A program made the translations under genes and the position numbers. A DNA stretch of 16,825 nucleotides from Planctomycetota bacterium (GTDB taxonomy: Bacteria > Planctomycetota > UBA8742 > SKZP01): assembly GCA_007127275.1 (NCBI GenBank), contig SKZP01000220.1:1-16825 (forward strand), written 5' to 3'. Positions within the stretch are counted from its first letter, which is position 1; every line of letters starts with the position of its first letter. Below, piece after piece: positions 1 to 9,800 of this stretch. A model generated the notes under the pieces. That model did no database searches. It had not been told where the DNA came from and saw only the letters and a list, made by a program, of their open reading frames with translations.

Positions 1-2763
1 CTGCTTGCGGTCGACCCCTCAATTACCGCCACCGGCGGCGCCACGCTCGGCGACCGCATTCGCGTCAACACGGCAAGCCACCCGCGCGTCTTCATGCGCT
101 CGCTGGCCACCCGCGAAAGCGAGACGGAACTCCCCGCGGCGGTGTACCACGCGGTGAACAAGCTCAAGCGCGCCGGCTTCGACCTTGTGATTGTCGAGAC
201 GCCCGGCGTGGGCCAGTGGAACAAGCAGATCGTCGAGGTCGCCGACGTCAGCCTGTACGTGATGACGCAGGAATTCGGCGCGCAGTTGCAGCTCGAGAAG
301 CACAACATGCTCTACCTCGCCGACCTTGTCGTGCTCAACAAGTTCGAGCGCCAGGGCAGCAAGGACGCGCTACGCGCCATCCAGAAGCAGGTGCAGCGCA
401 ACCAAAAGGCGTTCAGCGAGCCGCTGGAGAAGATGCCGGTTTATGCAACCATTGCGTCGCGCTTTGCGGATCCCGGCGTGAACGGGCTGTATAAGTCGCT
501 GCTCGAGCGGGTCGGCGAGGCGACGGGCGAGCCGCTTGCCTCGACGTTCATCGAGGGGGCGGAGCTCGAAATCGGCGACAACATCACGCGGATCATTCCA
601 CCGCAGCGGCTGCGCTACTTGAACGACATTGCGGATACGGTGCGCCGCTACAAGGAGGAGGCGATTCAGCAAGCCGACGTGGCGAGCCGCGCCGCTGCGC
701 TGGAGCGGGCACTCGCCGAGGCGCAGCAGGCTGCCGGCGACGACGCCCGACGCGCCCGGGTGTTCAATGGCACCGCCGCGGAGGCGGACACCGCGCAGCA
801 AGCGCTCGCCAAGCTCGTCGAGGAGGCGCAGAACCAACTGCACCCGCGGGCCCGCCAGGCGCTCGAAGATTGGGAGACGACGCGCAAGCAGTATGAGCAG
901 GACGAGTTCGTCTACACCGTCCGCGACAAGGAGTTCCGCCAGCCGCTCGTCGTCGAGAGCTTGAGCCACAGCAAGATCCCGCGTATTGCGCTGCCGGAGT
1001 ACACCGACCGCGGTGACTTGCTGAAGTGGTTGCTGCTGGAGAACCTGCCGGGCTACTTCCCGTTCACCGCCGGGGTCTTTCCGCTGAAGCGGCAAAACGA
1101 GGACCCGACGCGGATGTTCGCCGGCGAGGGCGGCCCGGAAAAGACGAACAAGCGCTTCCATTACTTGAGCGAAGGCCAACCCGCCGCACGCCTCTCCACG
1201 GCGTTCGACTCGGTGACGCTCTACGGCGAGGACCCCGACCGGCGCCCCGACATCTGGGGCAAGATCGGCAACGCCGGCGTCGCAATCAGTTCGCTCGACG
1301 ATGCGAAGCGGTTGTACTCCGGCTTCGACCTCTGCGCACCGAATACGTCGGTCTCGATGACGATCAACGGCCCGGCGCCGATGCTGCTCGCGTTCTTCCT
1401 GAATACCGCGGTGGATCAGCAGGTCGAGAAGTGGTGCCGCGACAACGGCAAACTAGAAGAGGTCGAGGCCTACCGCCAACGCGTCTACCAGGAAGCGGGC
1501 GTGCCGGCGCCGACCTATCGCGGCGAGCTACCGCGCACCCACGACGGCACGGGCCTCGCCCTGCTGGGCATCAGCGGCAAGGAACTCGCCGAGGCGGGGA
1601 TCGTTCCGCAAGCGGTCTACGACGAGCTGCGCACCAAAGCGCTCAACGTCGTGCGCGGCACGGTACAAGCCGACATCCTCAAGGAGGACCAGGCGCAGAA
1701 TACCTGCATCTTCTCGACCGAGTTCGCGCTGCGCATGATGGGGGACGTACAAGCGTTCTTTACCACCAACGACGTGCGCAACTTCTACAGCGTCTCGATC
1801 AGCGGCTACCACATCGCCGAGGCCGGTGCGAACCCGATCACGCAACTCGCGCTCACGCTCGCCAACGGCTTCACCTACGTCGAGTACTACCTGAGCCGCG
1901 ACCTGCCCATCGACGGCTTCGCGCCGAACCTGAGCTTCTTTTTCTCGAACGGCCTCGACCCCGAGTACACCGTGATCGGCCGCGTCGCCCGCCGCATCTG
2001 GGCCGTGGCGATGCGCGAGCGCTACGGCGGCAACGACCGCAGCCAAAAGCTCAAGTACCACATCCAAACCAGCGGCCGCAGCCTCCACGCGCAAGAGATC
2101 GCCTTCAACGATATCCGCACCACGCTGCAAGCCTGGACGGCGATCGCGGACAACTGCAACAGCCTGCACACCAACGCCTACGACGAGGCGATCACCACGC
2201 CCACCGAAGAAAGCGTGCGCCGCGCCCTGGCAATCCAGTTGATCATCAACCGCGAATACGGCCTCGCGAAGAACGAGAACCCGCTGCAAGGCGCGTTCAT
2301 CGTCGAGCTGTTAACCGACATCGTCGAAGAAGCGGTGCTCGACCTCTTCGTGCAGATCAGCGAGCGCGGCGGCGTGCTCGGCGCGATGGAAACGGCGTAC
2401 CAGCGCATGCGCATCCAAGAAGAGTCGCTCTACTACGAATACCTCAAGAACAGCGGCCAGCTACCGATCATCGGCGTCAACACCTTCCTCAACCCGGAAG
2501 ACCACGCCGACGGCACCCTAGCCCAAGAAGTAGAGCTACGCCGCAGCAGCGAAGACGAAAAGGAAGACCAGCTAGCCGCCGCCCAGGCCTTCCAAAAGCG
2601 CCACGCCACCAAAGCCGACGAAGCGCTAACCAAGCTAAAGCAAGCCGCGATCCAAGGCCGCAACATCTTCGAGCAAATGATGGAAGCCGCCCAAGTAGCC
2701 ACCCTAGGCCAAATCAGCGCCGCCCTCTACGAAGTAGGCGGCCAATACCGCCGCAACCTGTAG
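1..2763 (+). CDS. icmF: Fused isobutyryl-CoA-type mutase (IcmF), 5'-truncated by window edge
   Basis: This is a B12-dependent acyl-CoA carbon-skeleton mutase fused to its own G-protein chaperone. The frame is open from base 1, giving 920 visible residues. The N-terminal B12-binding domain and the P-loop lie outside the window. Visible residues 1-170 are the rest of the MeaB-like GTPase: VDPS near the start, GDRIR, MRSLATR, ETPGVGQ (66-72) and the base-recognition motif NKFE (113-116). The rest is the mutase large domain, with SISGYHIAEAGA around 599-610, HIQTSG (687-692), SLHTNAYDEA, and a terminal helical segment ending GGQYRRNL. Methylmalonyl-CoA mutases have Tyr in 'QYAGF'; here the matching 'MFAGE' has Phe373, as in isobutyryl-CoA mutases. 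Known IcmF proteins interconvert isobutyryl- and butyryl-CoA, and some relatives act on isovaleryl- or pivalyl-CoA, so the exact substrate is not settled. It appears to be a single gene, with nothing coding for 660 bp downstream. Confidence 0.93.
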   Translation: MLAVDPSITATGGATLGDRIRVNTASHPRVFMRSLATRESETELPAAVYHAVNKLKRAGFDLVIVETPGVGQWNKQIVEVADVSLYVMTQEFGAQLQLEKHNMLYLADLVVLNKFERQGSKDALRAIQKQVQRNQKAFSEPLEKMPVYATIASRFADPGVNGLYKSLLERVGEATGEPLASTFIEGAELEIGDNITRIIPPQRLRYLNDIADTVRRYKEEAIQQADVASRAAALERALAEAQQAAGDDARRARVFNGTAAEADTAQQALAKLVEEAQNQLHPRARQALEDWETTRKQYEQDEFVYTVRDKEFRQPLVVESLSHSKIPRIALPEYTDRGDLLKWLLLENLPGYFPFTAGVFPLKRQNEDPTRMFAGEGGPEKTNKRFHYLSEGQPAARLSTAFDSVTLYGEDPDRRPDIWGKIGNAGVAISSLDDAKRLYSGFDLCAPNTSVSMTINGPAPMLLAFFLNTAVDQQVEKWCRDNGKLEEVEAYRQRVYQEAGVPAPTYRGELPRTHDGTGLALLGISGKELAEAGIVPQAVYDELRTKALNVVRGTVQADILKEDQAQNTCIFSTEFALRMMGDVQAFFTTNDVRNFYSVSISGYHIAEAGANPITQLALTLANGFTYVEYYLSRDLPIDGFAPNLSFFFSNGLDPEYTVIGRVARRIWAVAMRERYGGNDRSQKLKYHIQTSGRSLHAQEIAFNDIRTTLQAWTAIADNCNSLHTNAYDEAITTPTEESVRRALAIQLIINREYGLAKNENPLQGAFIVELLTDIVEEAVLDLFVQISERGGVLGAMETAYQRMRIQEESLYYEYLKNSGQLPIIGVNTFLNPEDHADGTLAQEVELRRSSEDEKEDQLAAAQAFQKRHATKADEALTKLKQAAIQGRNIFEQMMEAAQVATLGQISAALYEVGGQYRRNL

Positions 2764-3425
2764 CCACTCCTGTCGGTTTGGCCGTTCCCAAAACCGCGAC
2801 GGGACTCCAACGGCACTAGTCGACATCTAACGATCATTCGAACACTGCCTTCACCGTCGACCAACCACGAGTTCGTAGAGCGGGCCTCCGTGCCCAGCTG
2901 GGGAGAGCAACGTCGAACGACCCCGCGTAAATCCTACGCGCGCCCCGGATATAAAGGTGTGCGCGGAAACCACGACCGATGCGCACTTTGGGCGGACACG
3001 GAGGTCCGTCCCACGATTCGCGGTTGGTCGCTCCTCTTCGGCTTCGTCCACCGCGTCTTATTCATCTCTACGGGCCTCGCCTGTGGACTTGGCTGCCACG
3101 ATGCCACCGATTCGAATTGCACGGCGTCACCTGCTGATTCAGTCTTCGGAGCACTATGGTATTGTGGGGAGTGCGTGGATTTGCCTGTGTGTTGGTTGTA
3201 AAGGGGCTCTAGCGTCCACCGGAAAGGTGCCGCCGTACAGCGGTGCTAGCGGATTGAGACGAGCGTCCGCCGCATTCCCTTGTTCGTTGCGTATGACCTC
3301 CGGGGGTTGAGGTTGCGTACCGTCACGTAGCGTAACCGGTCGGCCGCCAACGGTCCGAGCGGTGTCATGGCGGTCACTCTTGCTACACGACTGCTTGCCA
3401 TGCCTACGGGAGGAGCCTGTCCACC
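2764..3425. other. Intergenic region without a recognisable gene
   Basis: About 660 bp separate the mutase stop from the rhomboid start. Short open frames on both strands have no recognisable motifs, no convincing ribosome site and irregular composition. The stretch holds one REP-like hairpin near 2990-3011, listed separately. An imperfect inverted repeat just after the mutase stop (about 2771-2805, CTGTCGGTTT against AAAACCGCGACGG) could help end transcription but has no T-tract. The promoter for the rhomboid gene is presumably in the last 150 bp, but I cannot point to a convincing -35/-10 pair. Confidence 0.6.
2990..3011. repeat. REP-like palindrome, copy A
   Basis: GGGCGGAC (2990-2997) pairs with GTCCGTCC (3004-3011), 7 of 8 positions, around a 6-nt loop ACGGAG. 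The surrounding sequence from about 2980 to 3060 aligns with 12205-12280 in another gap: GCAC, GGGCG, ACGGAGG, GATTCG, GGTTGGTC, TTCGTCCAC and TCTT occur in the same order. Two diverged copies, both between genes, indicate a dispersed intergenic repeat family. Whether it acts as a mobile REP element, a terminator or an mRNA-stabilising hairpin cannot be told from sequence. Confidence 0.55.
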
Positions 3426-4301
3426 ATGGGGATTTACGACCGGGACTACATTCGCGAGCGCCCCACGCCGACGGGCCCGGCCGGTACCGGTGGCGGCGTG
3501 CCGGGGGCGGGCGGCGGTCATCCTGTGACCTGGGCGCTGATCATTGGCATGGGCATGCTGTTTCTCTTCTACGCGGTGATTCCGCCGGAGGGGAAGCGCG
3601 GGATGCTGGCGCATTTTTCGCTGAGTCACGCCGGCATCTTCGAGCACCTTTATTTGCACACGCTGCTTACGGCGGGCTTGCTGCACGCGCACTTCGGGCA
3701 CCTGCTGGTCAATCTCTTGCTGCTCTTCTTTCTGGGCAAGACGCTCGAGGAGGAGCCGGTCGTCGGCTCGCGCAATCTCGTGTGGTTGTTCGTGCTCGGT
3801 GTGCTGGGCGGCTCGGCGCTGTTCCTGGCCATCCCGGTCGAGGCGCGCGCCCTCGGTGCCTCCGGCGGAGTTCTCGCCCTGGCGATCGTTGCCGCGCTCG
3901 CGCTGCCGCACCGCACGGTTTCGCTGTTCGGCCTCGTCAATATGCCCATGACGTTCTTCGTCGTGCTCGTCGTCGTGCTGACCCTGCTGCCCATTGGCAT
4001 GGCGACGCAGGGGGCCGGGATTGCGCATTTTGCGCACCTCGGCGGGCTCGCCACGGGCTTTGTGTACTACATCTTCGACTTGCGGCTCTTCGCCGCCGAC
4101 GGCCGTTTCCGTCTGCTGCGCAAGAGAACGGGGGGACAGCGGGGGGCCTCGACGTCGACGTCGGCGCCTCCCTCGGGGGCGGACCCCGAGGCGAAGGCGC
4201 GCATGGAGAAGTTGTTGCAGAAGATCAGCGAAGACGGCATTGAGTCGCTGACCGACGAGGAGCGCGACTTTCTCAACCGAGCGAGCCGCAAGTACCGCTG
4301 A
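3426..4301 (+). CDS. Rhomboid family intramembrane serine protease
   Basis: This 291-residue multi-pass membrane protein should cleave other membrane proteins within or near the bilayer. The family's catalytic signatures are all present: HFGHLLVN (His92, Asn96), the nucleophile motif GASG (Ser146) and the catalytic His204 in AHLGG. Hydrophobic segments lie at about 36-54, 72-88, 92-106, 117-136, 143-160, 172-192 and 200-217. The N-terminus, MGIYDRDYIRE followed by a Gly/Pro-rich stretch, is cytosol-type. After the last membrane segment comes a Ser/Pro linker and a conserved-looking acidic helix (SLTDEERDFLNRASRKYR), a tail seen in rhomboids of planctomycetes and Bacteroidetes. The start is supported by GGGAGGAG at 3408-3415, 10 nt upstream. 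It lies 39 bp before the MCE gene on the same strand, so co-transcription is likely. Its substrates are unknown. Confidence 0.92.
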   Translation: MGIYDRDYIRERPTPTGPAGTGGGVPGAGGGHPVTWALIIGMGMLFLFYAVIPPEGKRGMLAHFSLSHAGIFEHLYLHTLLTAGLLHAHFGHLLVNLLLLFFLGKTLEEEPVVGSRNLVWLFVLGVLGGSALFLAIPVEARALGASGGVLALAIVAALALPHRTVSLFGLVNMPMTFFVVLVVVLTLLPIGMATQGAGIAHFAHLGGLATGFVYYIFDLRLFAADGRFRLLRKRTGGQRGASTSTSAPPSGADPEAKARMEKLLQKISEDGIESLTDEERDFLNRASRKYR

Positions 4302-4340
4302 CCCTTTTTTGCCGCTTCCTTCCCCCTTTGGAGTTGAGCG

Positions 4341-5519
4341 ATGCGAACCGAAGTCACGCGTGGCGACAAGTGGGTCGGTCTGTTCGTTCTCGCGGCGCTC
4401 ATGCTCGGGGTTGGTTTCGTCGTCGCCGCGCATTCCGACGAGTTTGTCGCCAAACAGCGCTACGTGATGATTCTCGACGAGACCTACAATCTGCGCGAGG
4501 GCACGAACGTACTTTGGCGAGGCATGAAGATTGGCGAGGTGGAACGGGTCGCGCCGGACATGGAACGCGGCCTCGTCGAGGTGGTTTTTCGCATTGACCG
4601 ACCGGAGAACTACCGTCGCATCAAGACCGACGCGCGCGTGCAGATTCGCGGCTCGCTCGGGCCGTTGCGCTCTGCGGCACTGGAGCTTGTAGACCTTGGC
4701 AGCGACGAGGCGGAGATGATGGGGGAGATGGAACAGATCGCCTGGATTCCGCCAGCGAGCGACTTCGAGACCATGGGGGCGGATGCCGCGGAAATTGTCG
4801 AACAAATCAAGATCCTGAGCATGCGGCTGAATGACGAGCAGCGAAACGGCATACTCGAGCTGCTCGGCCGCAACACCTCGGAGACGGTGCAGCATACCGT
4901 GGAGCGGATTGCGCACAGCGTCGACGAGGACATGCTTCCGGTGACGCAGAGTTTGCGCAACATGGCCCACGACCTCGACACCGGTCGGCGGACGCTTGCC
5001 GGCATCCTCTTCGACGACAAGCCGCTCGTCGAGGTGATGCTGGGTGCGGAGATGCAGGCGCGAGTGCGCGATGTCGCCGAGGGAGAGGCGGGAATGCTCG
5101 AGGTGGTGATGGGGCCGCAACAGTGGCAAGAGCGCACGGATTCGATGGCACGCATCGAGGAAGAAGTCGTCGGCATCCTCAAGCAAGCGGAACACACCGT
5201 CGGTCGCGCCAACGCCATCATGGACGACGTGCGCCCGCTCACCGACGCCGCCGGCCGTAGCGCTCCGGCCATTGAGTCGGCCGCGGGACGCACCGACTTG
5301 CTGCTCCGGGATCTTCGCGTGCTGAGCGAGTCGCTCGCCTCGACGGCGCACGAGTTGCCGCACATGGTGCGCTCAACGCGCGAGTTGGTGGAGCACACCG
5401 ACGAATTGATCCTGGCGTTGCAGCGCCACTGGCTGATTTCGGGCTTCGTCGAGCGGAGGAAACCGGAGCGCGGCTTTGGCTTGCGACGCACCACGAGGCC
5501 GAATCCGTATGATGAGTAG
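4341..5519 (+). CDS. MCE/MlaD-family lipid-transport substrate-binding protein
   Basis: This 392-residue protein has one N-terminal membrane anchor (about 11-30) and a single MCE domain (about 38-120; 'LREGTNVLWRGMKIGEVERV' is the family's hallmark strand-turn). A long, mostly helical region with Glu/Arg heptad character follows (about 145-380), and it ends ALQRHWLISGFVERRKP, a closing motif common in MlaD-type proteins. Family members form hexameric rings or tubes in the periplasm that carry phospholipids or hydrophobic molecules between membranes, usually with an MlaE permease and MlaF ATPase. Neither partner is in the window, so this copy is an orphan or its partners lie elsewhere. A GGAG at 4330-4333, 7 nt before the ATG, supports the start. 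Linkage to the rhomboid gene is suggestive of an operon, but no functional link is established. Confidence 0.87.
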   Translation: MRTEVTRGDKWVGLFVLAALMLGVGFVVAAHSDEFVAKQRYVMILDETYNLREGTNVLWRGMKIGEVERVAPDMERGLVEVVFRIDRPENYRRIKTDARVQIRGSLGPLRSAALELVDLGSDEAEMMGEMEQIAWIPPASDFETMGADAAEIVEQIKILSMRLNDEQRNGILELLGRNTSETVQHTVERIAHSVDEDMLPVTQSLRNMAHDLDTGRRTLAGILFDDKPLVEVMLGAEMQARVRDVAEGEAGMLEVVMGPQQWQERTDSMARIEEEVVGILKQAEHTVGRANAIMDDVRPLTDAAGRSAPAIESAAGRTDLLLRDLRVLSESLASTAHELPHMVRSTRELVEHTDELILALQRHWLISGFVERRKPERGFGLRRTTRPNPYDE

Positions 5520-6037
5520 GCGAGCGCGCCCAAAGAGCCTGTCGGCGAGTGCGCAAAGTCGTTCACGACCTCCGTACCGAGATCTGGGGCCAGCTAAACA
5601 ACCGAAAAAGGTTACAGGCAGATGTGGGTACGGGCGCAGGTTTCGGATGTGTTGAAAAAGTGCGAATTCGGGAACGGGACGGCGGAGCACACGCGTTTTT
5701 TGCTCGTAGGGATACAGCGAAAGCGACCGCCTTTGCGGCCGTACGAAGCACGGCAAGCGGCGCCAGATACGGTCTCACGGCAAACGCTCCGGTTCGGAAG
5801 AGAACGTGCAAACTACGGAACCTTCGGCTCCACTGTTCCGAGCGTGCCGGTGGGTGTCGCGAAGGCTATGCAAGGTGGGGGAAGCTGGCTACGGCGGCGT
5901 GGCAATTCTGCGTCGCGCAGCGCCGCCACTCCCATTGAAGCGGAGCTGGGCGCTGCCGCTCAAGTACGGAAGCTGGTTTCTAAAGGCTCCGCAGAGTCGA
6001 ACGCGGTTTGGATTCGCCCATGCGGCAACGACGAGAC
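5520..6037. other. Intergenic region without a recognisable gene
   Basis: About 520 bp with overlapping short open frames on both strands, none with motifs I recognise or a good ribosome site. Composition is less GC-rich in codon third positions than the neighbouring genes, which argues against coding. It must hold the promoter of the cobalamin sensor gene, but no clear sigma-70-type hexamers are visible. It could be decayed coding sequence or a long leader; I see no hairpin followed by a T-run and no riboswitch that I can identify. Confidence 0.5.
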
Positions 6038-6754
6038 ATGTCACACGAAATGACCCGTGGTCCATCCGACGGCCGCGGCAAGGATCAGCCGGCCCAGGAC
6101 GAAGCCAGCGAGCGAATTGCGCGTGAGACGACCGTCCAACGGTGGCTGGCCAGCATTCGTAGGTTCGACGGCGAAGCGTTCGTCAATGACTTCCTCTCCG
6201 AGTGGGGGCGTATGACCACGGCCGTCTTTCTGGTCGAACGGGTCGGACCGTTCGTTCAGACCGTGGGCGAGGAGTGGGCGCGCGGCGACTTGTCGGTTGC
6301 TCAGGAACACTTCGCCAGTGAACATCTGCGTTATGAACTCTCCAACTTGTGGAAGCCGCTGAGCCATTGGAACAGCCACGGCAAGACACTCGTGCTGGCT
6401 ACTTTGCCCACCGAGCGCCACGACCTCGGCCTACACATGATTGCGTGTATTGCCGCCGAATGTGGCTACCGCCTCGTGTTCCTCGGCGCGAACACGCCCT
6501 TGGCCGAGATTGCCGAGGCGGCACAGCGGACGCGTGCGAGCCGAATCTTGATCAGTGTTTCCGCGCACGGCGACCCGCACCGCAACGGCGCGCATTTGGT
6601 CGCCCTGCGTGAGTCGGTTCCCCGCGATGTGCGGCTGATCGTCGGAGGGAGTGGGGCGTCGACGGCGCACGCAGGCGAAGGCATCGCGGTCATTCAAGAT
6701 CTTGCCTCCGCGCAGCGGTTGCTCGCCTCGCCCGAGGGCAGGCGCGACGCTTGA
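6038..6754 (+). CDS. Stand-alone cobalamin-binding sensor, CarH-type module without DNA-binding domain
   Basis: This 238-residue soluble protein has two domains: a helical cap (about 30-112) and a Rossmann-type B12-binding domain (about 115-232). In the cap, Trp80 is followed by nine residues and then Glu90-His91, which is exactly the W-x9-EH signature of CarH photoreceptors. In the second domain, E126-x-H128-x-x-G131 is the lower-ligand motif, with His128 expected to bind cobalt, followed by LGANTP and LIVGGSGAS. CarH proteins also carry an N-terminal MerR DNA-binding domain; here residues 1-30 are a polar, probably disordered tail. The protein may therefore sense adenosylcobalamin or light and act through protein contacts. 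In Thermus CarH the residue after the Trp is the His that caps cobalt after illumination; here it is Ala81. The start is uncertain: ATG at 6038 was chosen, but 6020, 6050 and TTG 6008 are in frame. It converges on the kinase gene, 84 bp between stops. Confidence 0.85.
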   Translation: MSHEMTRGPSDGRGKDQPAQDEASERIARETTVQRWLASIRRFDGEAFVNDFLSEWGRMTTAVFLVERVGPFVQTVGEEWARGDLSVAQEHFASEHLRYELSNLWKPLSHWNSHGKTLVLATLPTERHDLGLHMIACIAAECGYRLVFLGANTPLAEIAEAAQRTRASRILISVSAHGDPHRNGAHLVALRESVPRDVRLIVGGSGASTAHAGEGIAVIQDLASAQRLLASPEGRRDA

Positions 6755-6838
6755 TATTTAAACGGTTGCGGCCGCTTTCCGGGTGCGAAGGCAACGAGTC
6801 GAGCCAAGCGACTGCCAGGGGTGCGCGGGTCGGTCCGT

Positions 6839-9800
6839 TTACCGTTGTGCGCTCTCCACTCGGAGGGCGTCGGCCACCGGAGAGAGTTCGAGTCGGTGTA
6901 CCCGGCCGTGTTGGTCGTACGCCTCCAGGCGGCCGCGCACGTTGGGGTCGGGCAGGAGGTGACGCACGCGACTGGGCAGGCGCTCGAGGCGGAGGAGGCG
7001 CTCACCAGTGGCCGCGTGGTATGCGTACAGGTCTCGCCCTTGGGCGCGCACGAGCAACACCGCCGGCGACTCCCCCTGGACCGCGTCCCCAGCTCGCGGC
7101 TCGGCCGGCACGACGGCCCAGCGCATCCGCCATGCTCCGCGAGGCAACACGGAAACGTCAAAGGCCTTGACGGCGCCGCCGGCACGCAGGCGAAACACGT
7201 TGGCACGGGCGAGCGCGAGTGCCGGGTCCTTCTCCCGCTGCACGAGGCGTTGCCAGCGTGAAACGGTCGCTTGCGCCTTGTGCAGCTCGCCGGCGGCGAC
7301 GTAGCGGTCGAGTTGTTGCCGCAAGTCGTTGAGCCAGGCGTGGCGCAGACGCGTTTCCTGTATGCGCGCGTGTCTTTTAGCCGCTCGCGCGTCGTGTGCA
7401 CGCGACTCCATGCGGTGCAGCCGCTGCTCCAGCGACTCAAGCGCCTCCACGTGCTGCGCATCCGTTGCACCGGACTCGCCGAACAGCGCCGGGTGGGTGA
7501 GCACGACCCATGTTGCCGCCCCCACAAGCAGGAGTGCCGCAGCGAGCGCAGCGAGTTTCGCCGGGCGGCGCAGCCAGTGGCTGATGCGTTGCATGGAGGT
7601 GTAGCTTGCGGCTTCGATCATGCGCCCCTCGACGTAGTTGAGTAGATCCGCCTTGAGTGCCTCGGCCGAGGGGTAGCGGTCCGCGCGGTTCTTCTCCATG
7701 GCCCGCAGGACAATGTGCTCCAAGTCGGCGGGAATTTGGCGCTCGGGAGCGCGCGTGCGCGGCGGCACCACTTCCTCGTCGAGCACGGCCCGCAGAATCA
7801 TGAAGACATTGTGCCCGTCGAACGGCGGCTCGAGCGTAAGGATTTCGTAGAGCATCGCCCCCAACGCGTAGACGTCGGTGCGCTCGTCGAGGGAGCCGAC
7901 TTCGCCGCGGGCCTGCTCCGGGGACATATACATGGCCGTGCCGACAATGTCGCCGGTCTGCGACTGCAGCGAGGAGTTTTCGGCACGGCTGGAGCGCACG
8001 CGTCCCGACTTGCTCGTGGCGTGGTGGTCGTATTCGGTGCCGGCCGAACCCGTTTGAACGAGGCCACCCATGCGGGGCAGCCTGCCGCTGGAGCGGCGGC
8101 GCTTCACCCGTTCGCGGCTGTCGGCGGGCACCTCCTTCTCGGGGGCTTTCGGCTCAATCAGTTTTGCGACGCCCCAGTCCATCACAAGCACTTCACCGAA
8201 GGCGCCGACCATCACATTTTCCGGCTTCAAGTCTCGGTGGATGACCCCTTTGGCGTGGGCAAAACTGATGGCGTCGCAGACCTTGAGAAAGACCTGCAAC
8301 AGCCGTGCGAGGTTGAAGCCGCGGTAGGTGACCTCGCGAGTGCCCTTCGTTTTGTTCTTGTTGTTGCGGCTGCGTCGGCGGATCTGCTCGAGAATCTGCG
8401 CGAGCGACTCGCCGTGCACGAACTTCATGGTGAAAAACAGACGGCCCTGCGGGTCGAGGCCAATGTCGTGCACCGGCACAATGTTGGGATGCTCGAGTTG
8501 ACCGGTGACCTGCGCCTCTTCAATGAAGCGCTCCATGGCTTCGCGGTCGCGCCAGTTTTCGAGGCGTTTCATGGCGACGACGCGGCGGATGTCGCAGTCC
8601 TCGACGCGCACCACCGAGCCCATGCCGCCCTTGGCAATCTTGTTGAGCAGCTTGTATTTCGAGCGTCTCCCCGCAAGGGGTCCCGGCTCGGCCTCAGTCG
8701 GCGACGTCGGTTGGCCGGCCGCGCCGATTTCGCTCTCGCCCCACTCCTCGACCCCGGCCTCGGGCTCCTCGCGCAGGTGCACGCCGCTGCCGAGGCCCAG
8801 CGCGCGGCGCACCGAAAGCCGGTCCTCGCCGACATCCCCCTCCAGCGCCCCCAAGGGCTCGGCATCCTCGGGATCCGCCTCGTAAGTGCCGTGCGTTCGG
8901 GCGCCTGCCGGTGGGTGCGGCAGTGCCGCGGGTGCGGCTTCGTCAAAGCGGGGGGATTCCTGCATACGAGGCGGCTGCCGCGGCGTGCGTCGCGTGGGGC
9001 GCTTCGCGCGGCGCTTTGCGGAGCCCGCGTGGCGTCCGGCCCCCGTGGGCTGGGAGCGCGGCAGCTTCACCTGGGGAATATAGGTGACCAGCCGCTCCGG
9101 CGGCAGCGCCACACCGGTCGAGTCGGCCGCGGCCGGAGGCTCCGGCTGTTTCCCTGGCTTGCCGGGCGCTGCCGCACCTTGCCGGGGAAGTGCGACCGGC
9201 GGTGGCTCATGCATATCTGCCGACTCGCCGGCCGGCACACGTCGCACTCGCGAACTCCCCCCCTCGCCGCGGCTCCCGGGAAGCGGCCCTCCGCCAAGCG
9301 GGTTGATTCGCCTCGAGCCGCTACTTGCCGGAGTGGACGCGGCACCGCCACTCTTGCCCGAGCCGCCGCTGGTACGTTCCGTGGCGGCGTGCGCCTCGGC
9401 GAGCCGCTCCTCGCCGCTCATGTCGCCGGGGACGCGGGGCAGCTCGTTGAGCAACGGCTCGAGGTCTTCCCAGCTCATCAGTCCCGCGTTGAGCAACTCC
9501 TGGGCAAGGTCGGTGCGGCGACCGCGGCGGCGCGCGGCATCCATACGCCGTTCCAGCGAGGCAAGTTGCGGCTCGTTCAACCGCTGCAGTCGTTCGACGA
9601 GGATGCGCGCAAGCGCTCGGTCGCGATGACGCAGCGCCTCGGCAGGAGAGGCCGGCCTTCCCTGCGCCCCCCGGGACGCCTGCAGTCCGCGTGGCTTCTC
9701 GGACGACGCGCGCCCACCTGCTGAAGCGGCAGGGGCCTTGCCGCTGCCGTCGCCGGACTCGCTCTGAGTCTTCTCCGCCGGGGCTCGGGGTGCGGCAACG

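Noticed and set aside
1026..2819. 597-residue alternative plus frame within the mutase gene
   Set aside because: Arg/Pro-rich out-of-frame reading of the mutase; the mutase frame has all the catalytic motifs.
3246..5363. 705-residue minus-strand frame across the rhomboid and MCE genes
   Set aside because: It spans two well-supported plus-strand genes and is His/Arg/Gln-rich with no recognisable domain.
7715..9724. 669-residue open frame on the plus strand, antisense to the kinase
   Set aside because: It mirrors the kinase codons in a high-GC gene; its translation has no family motif, while the minus strand carries every kinase motif.
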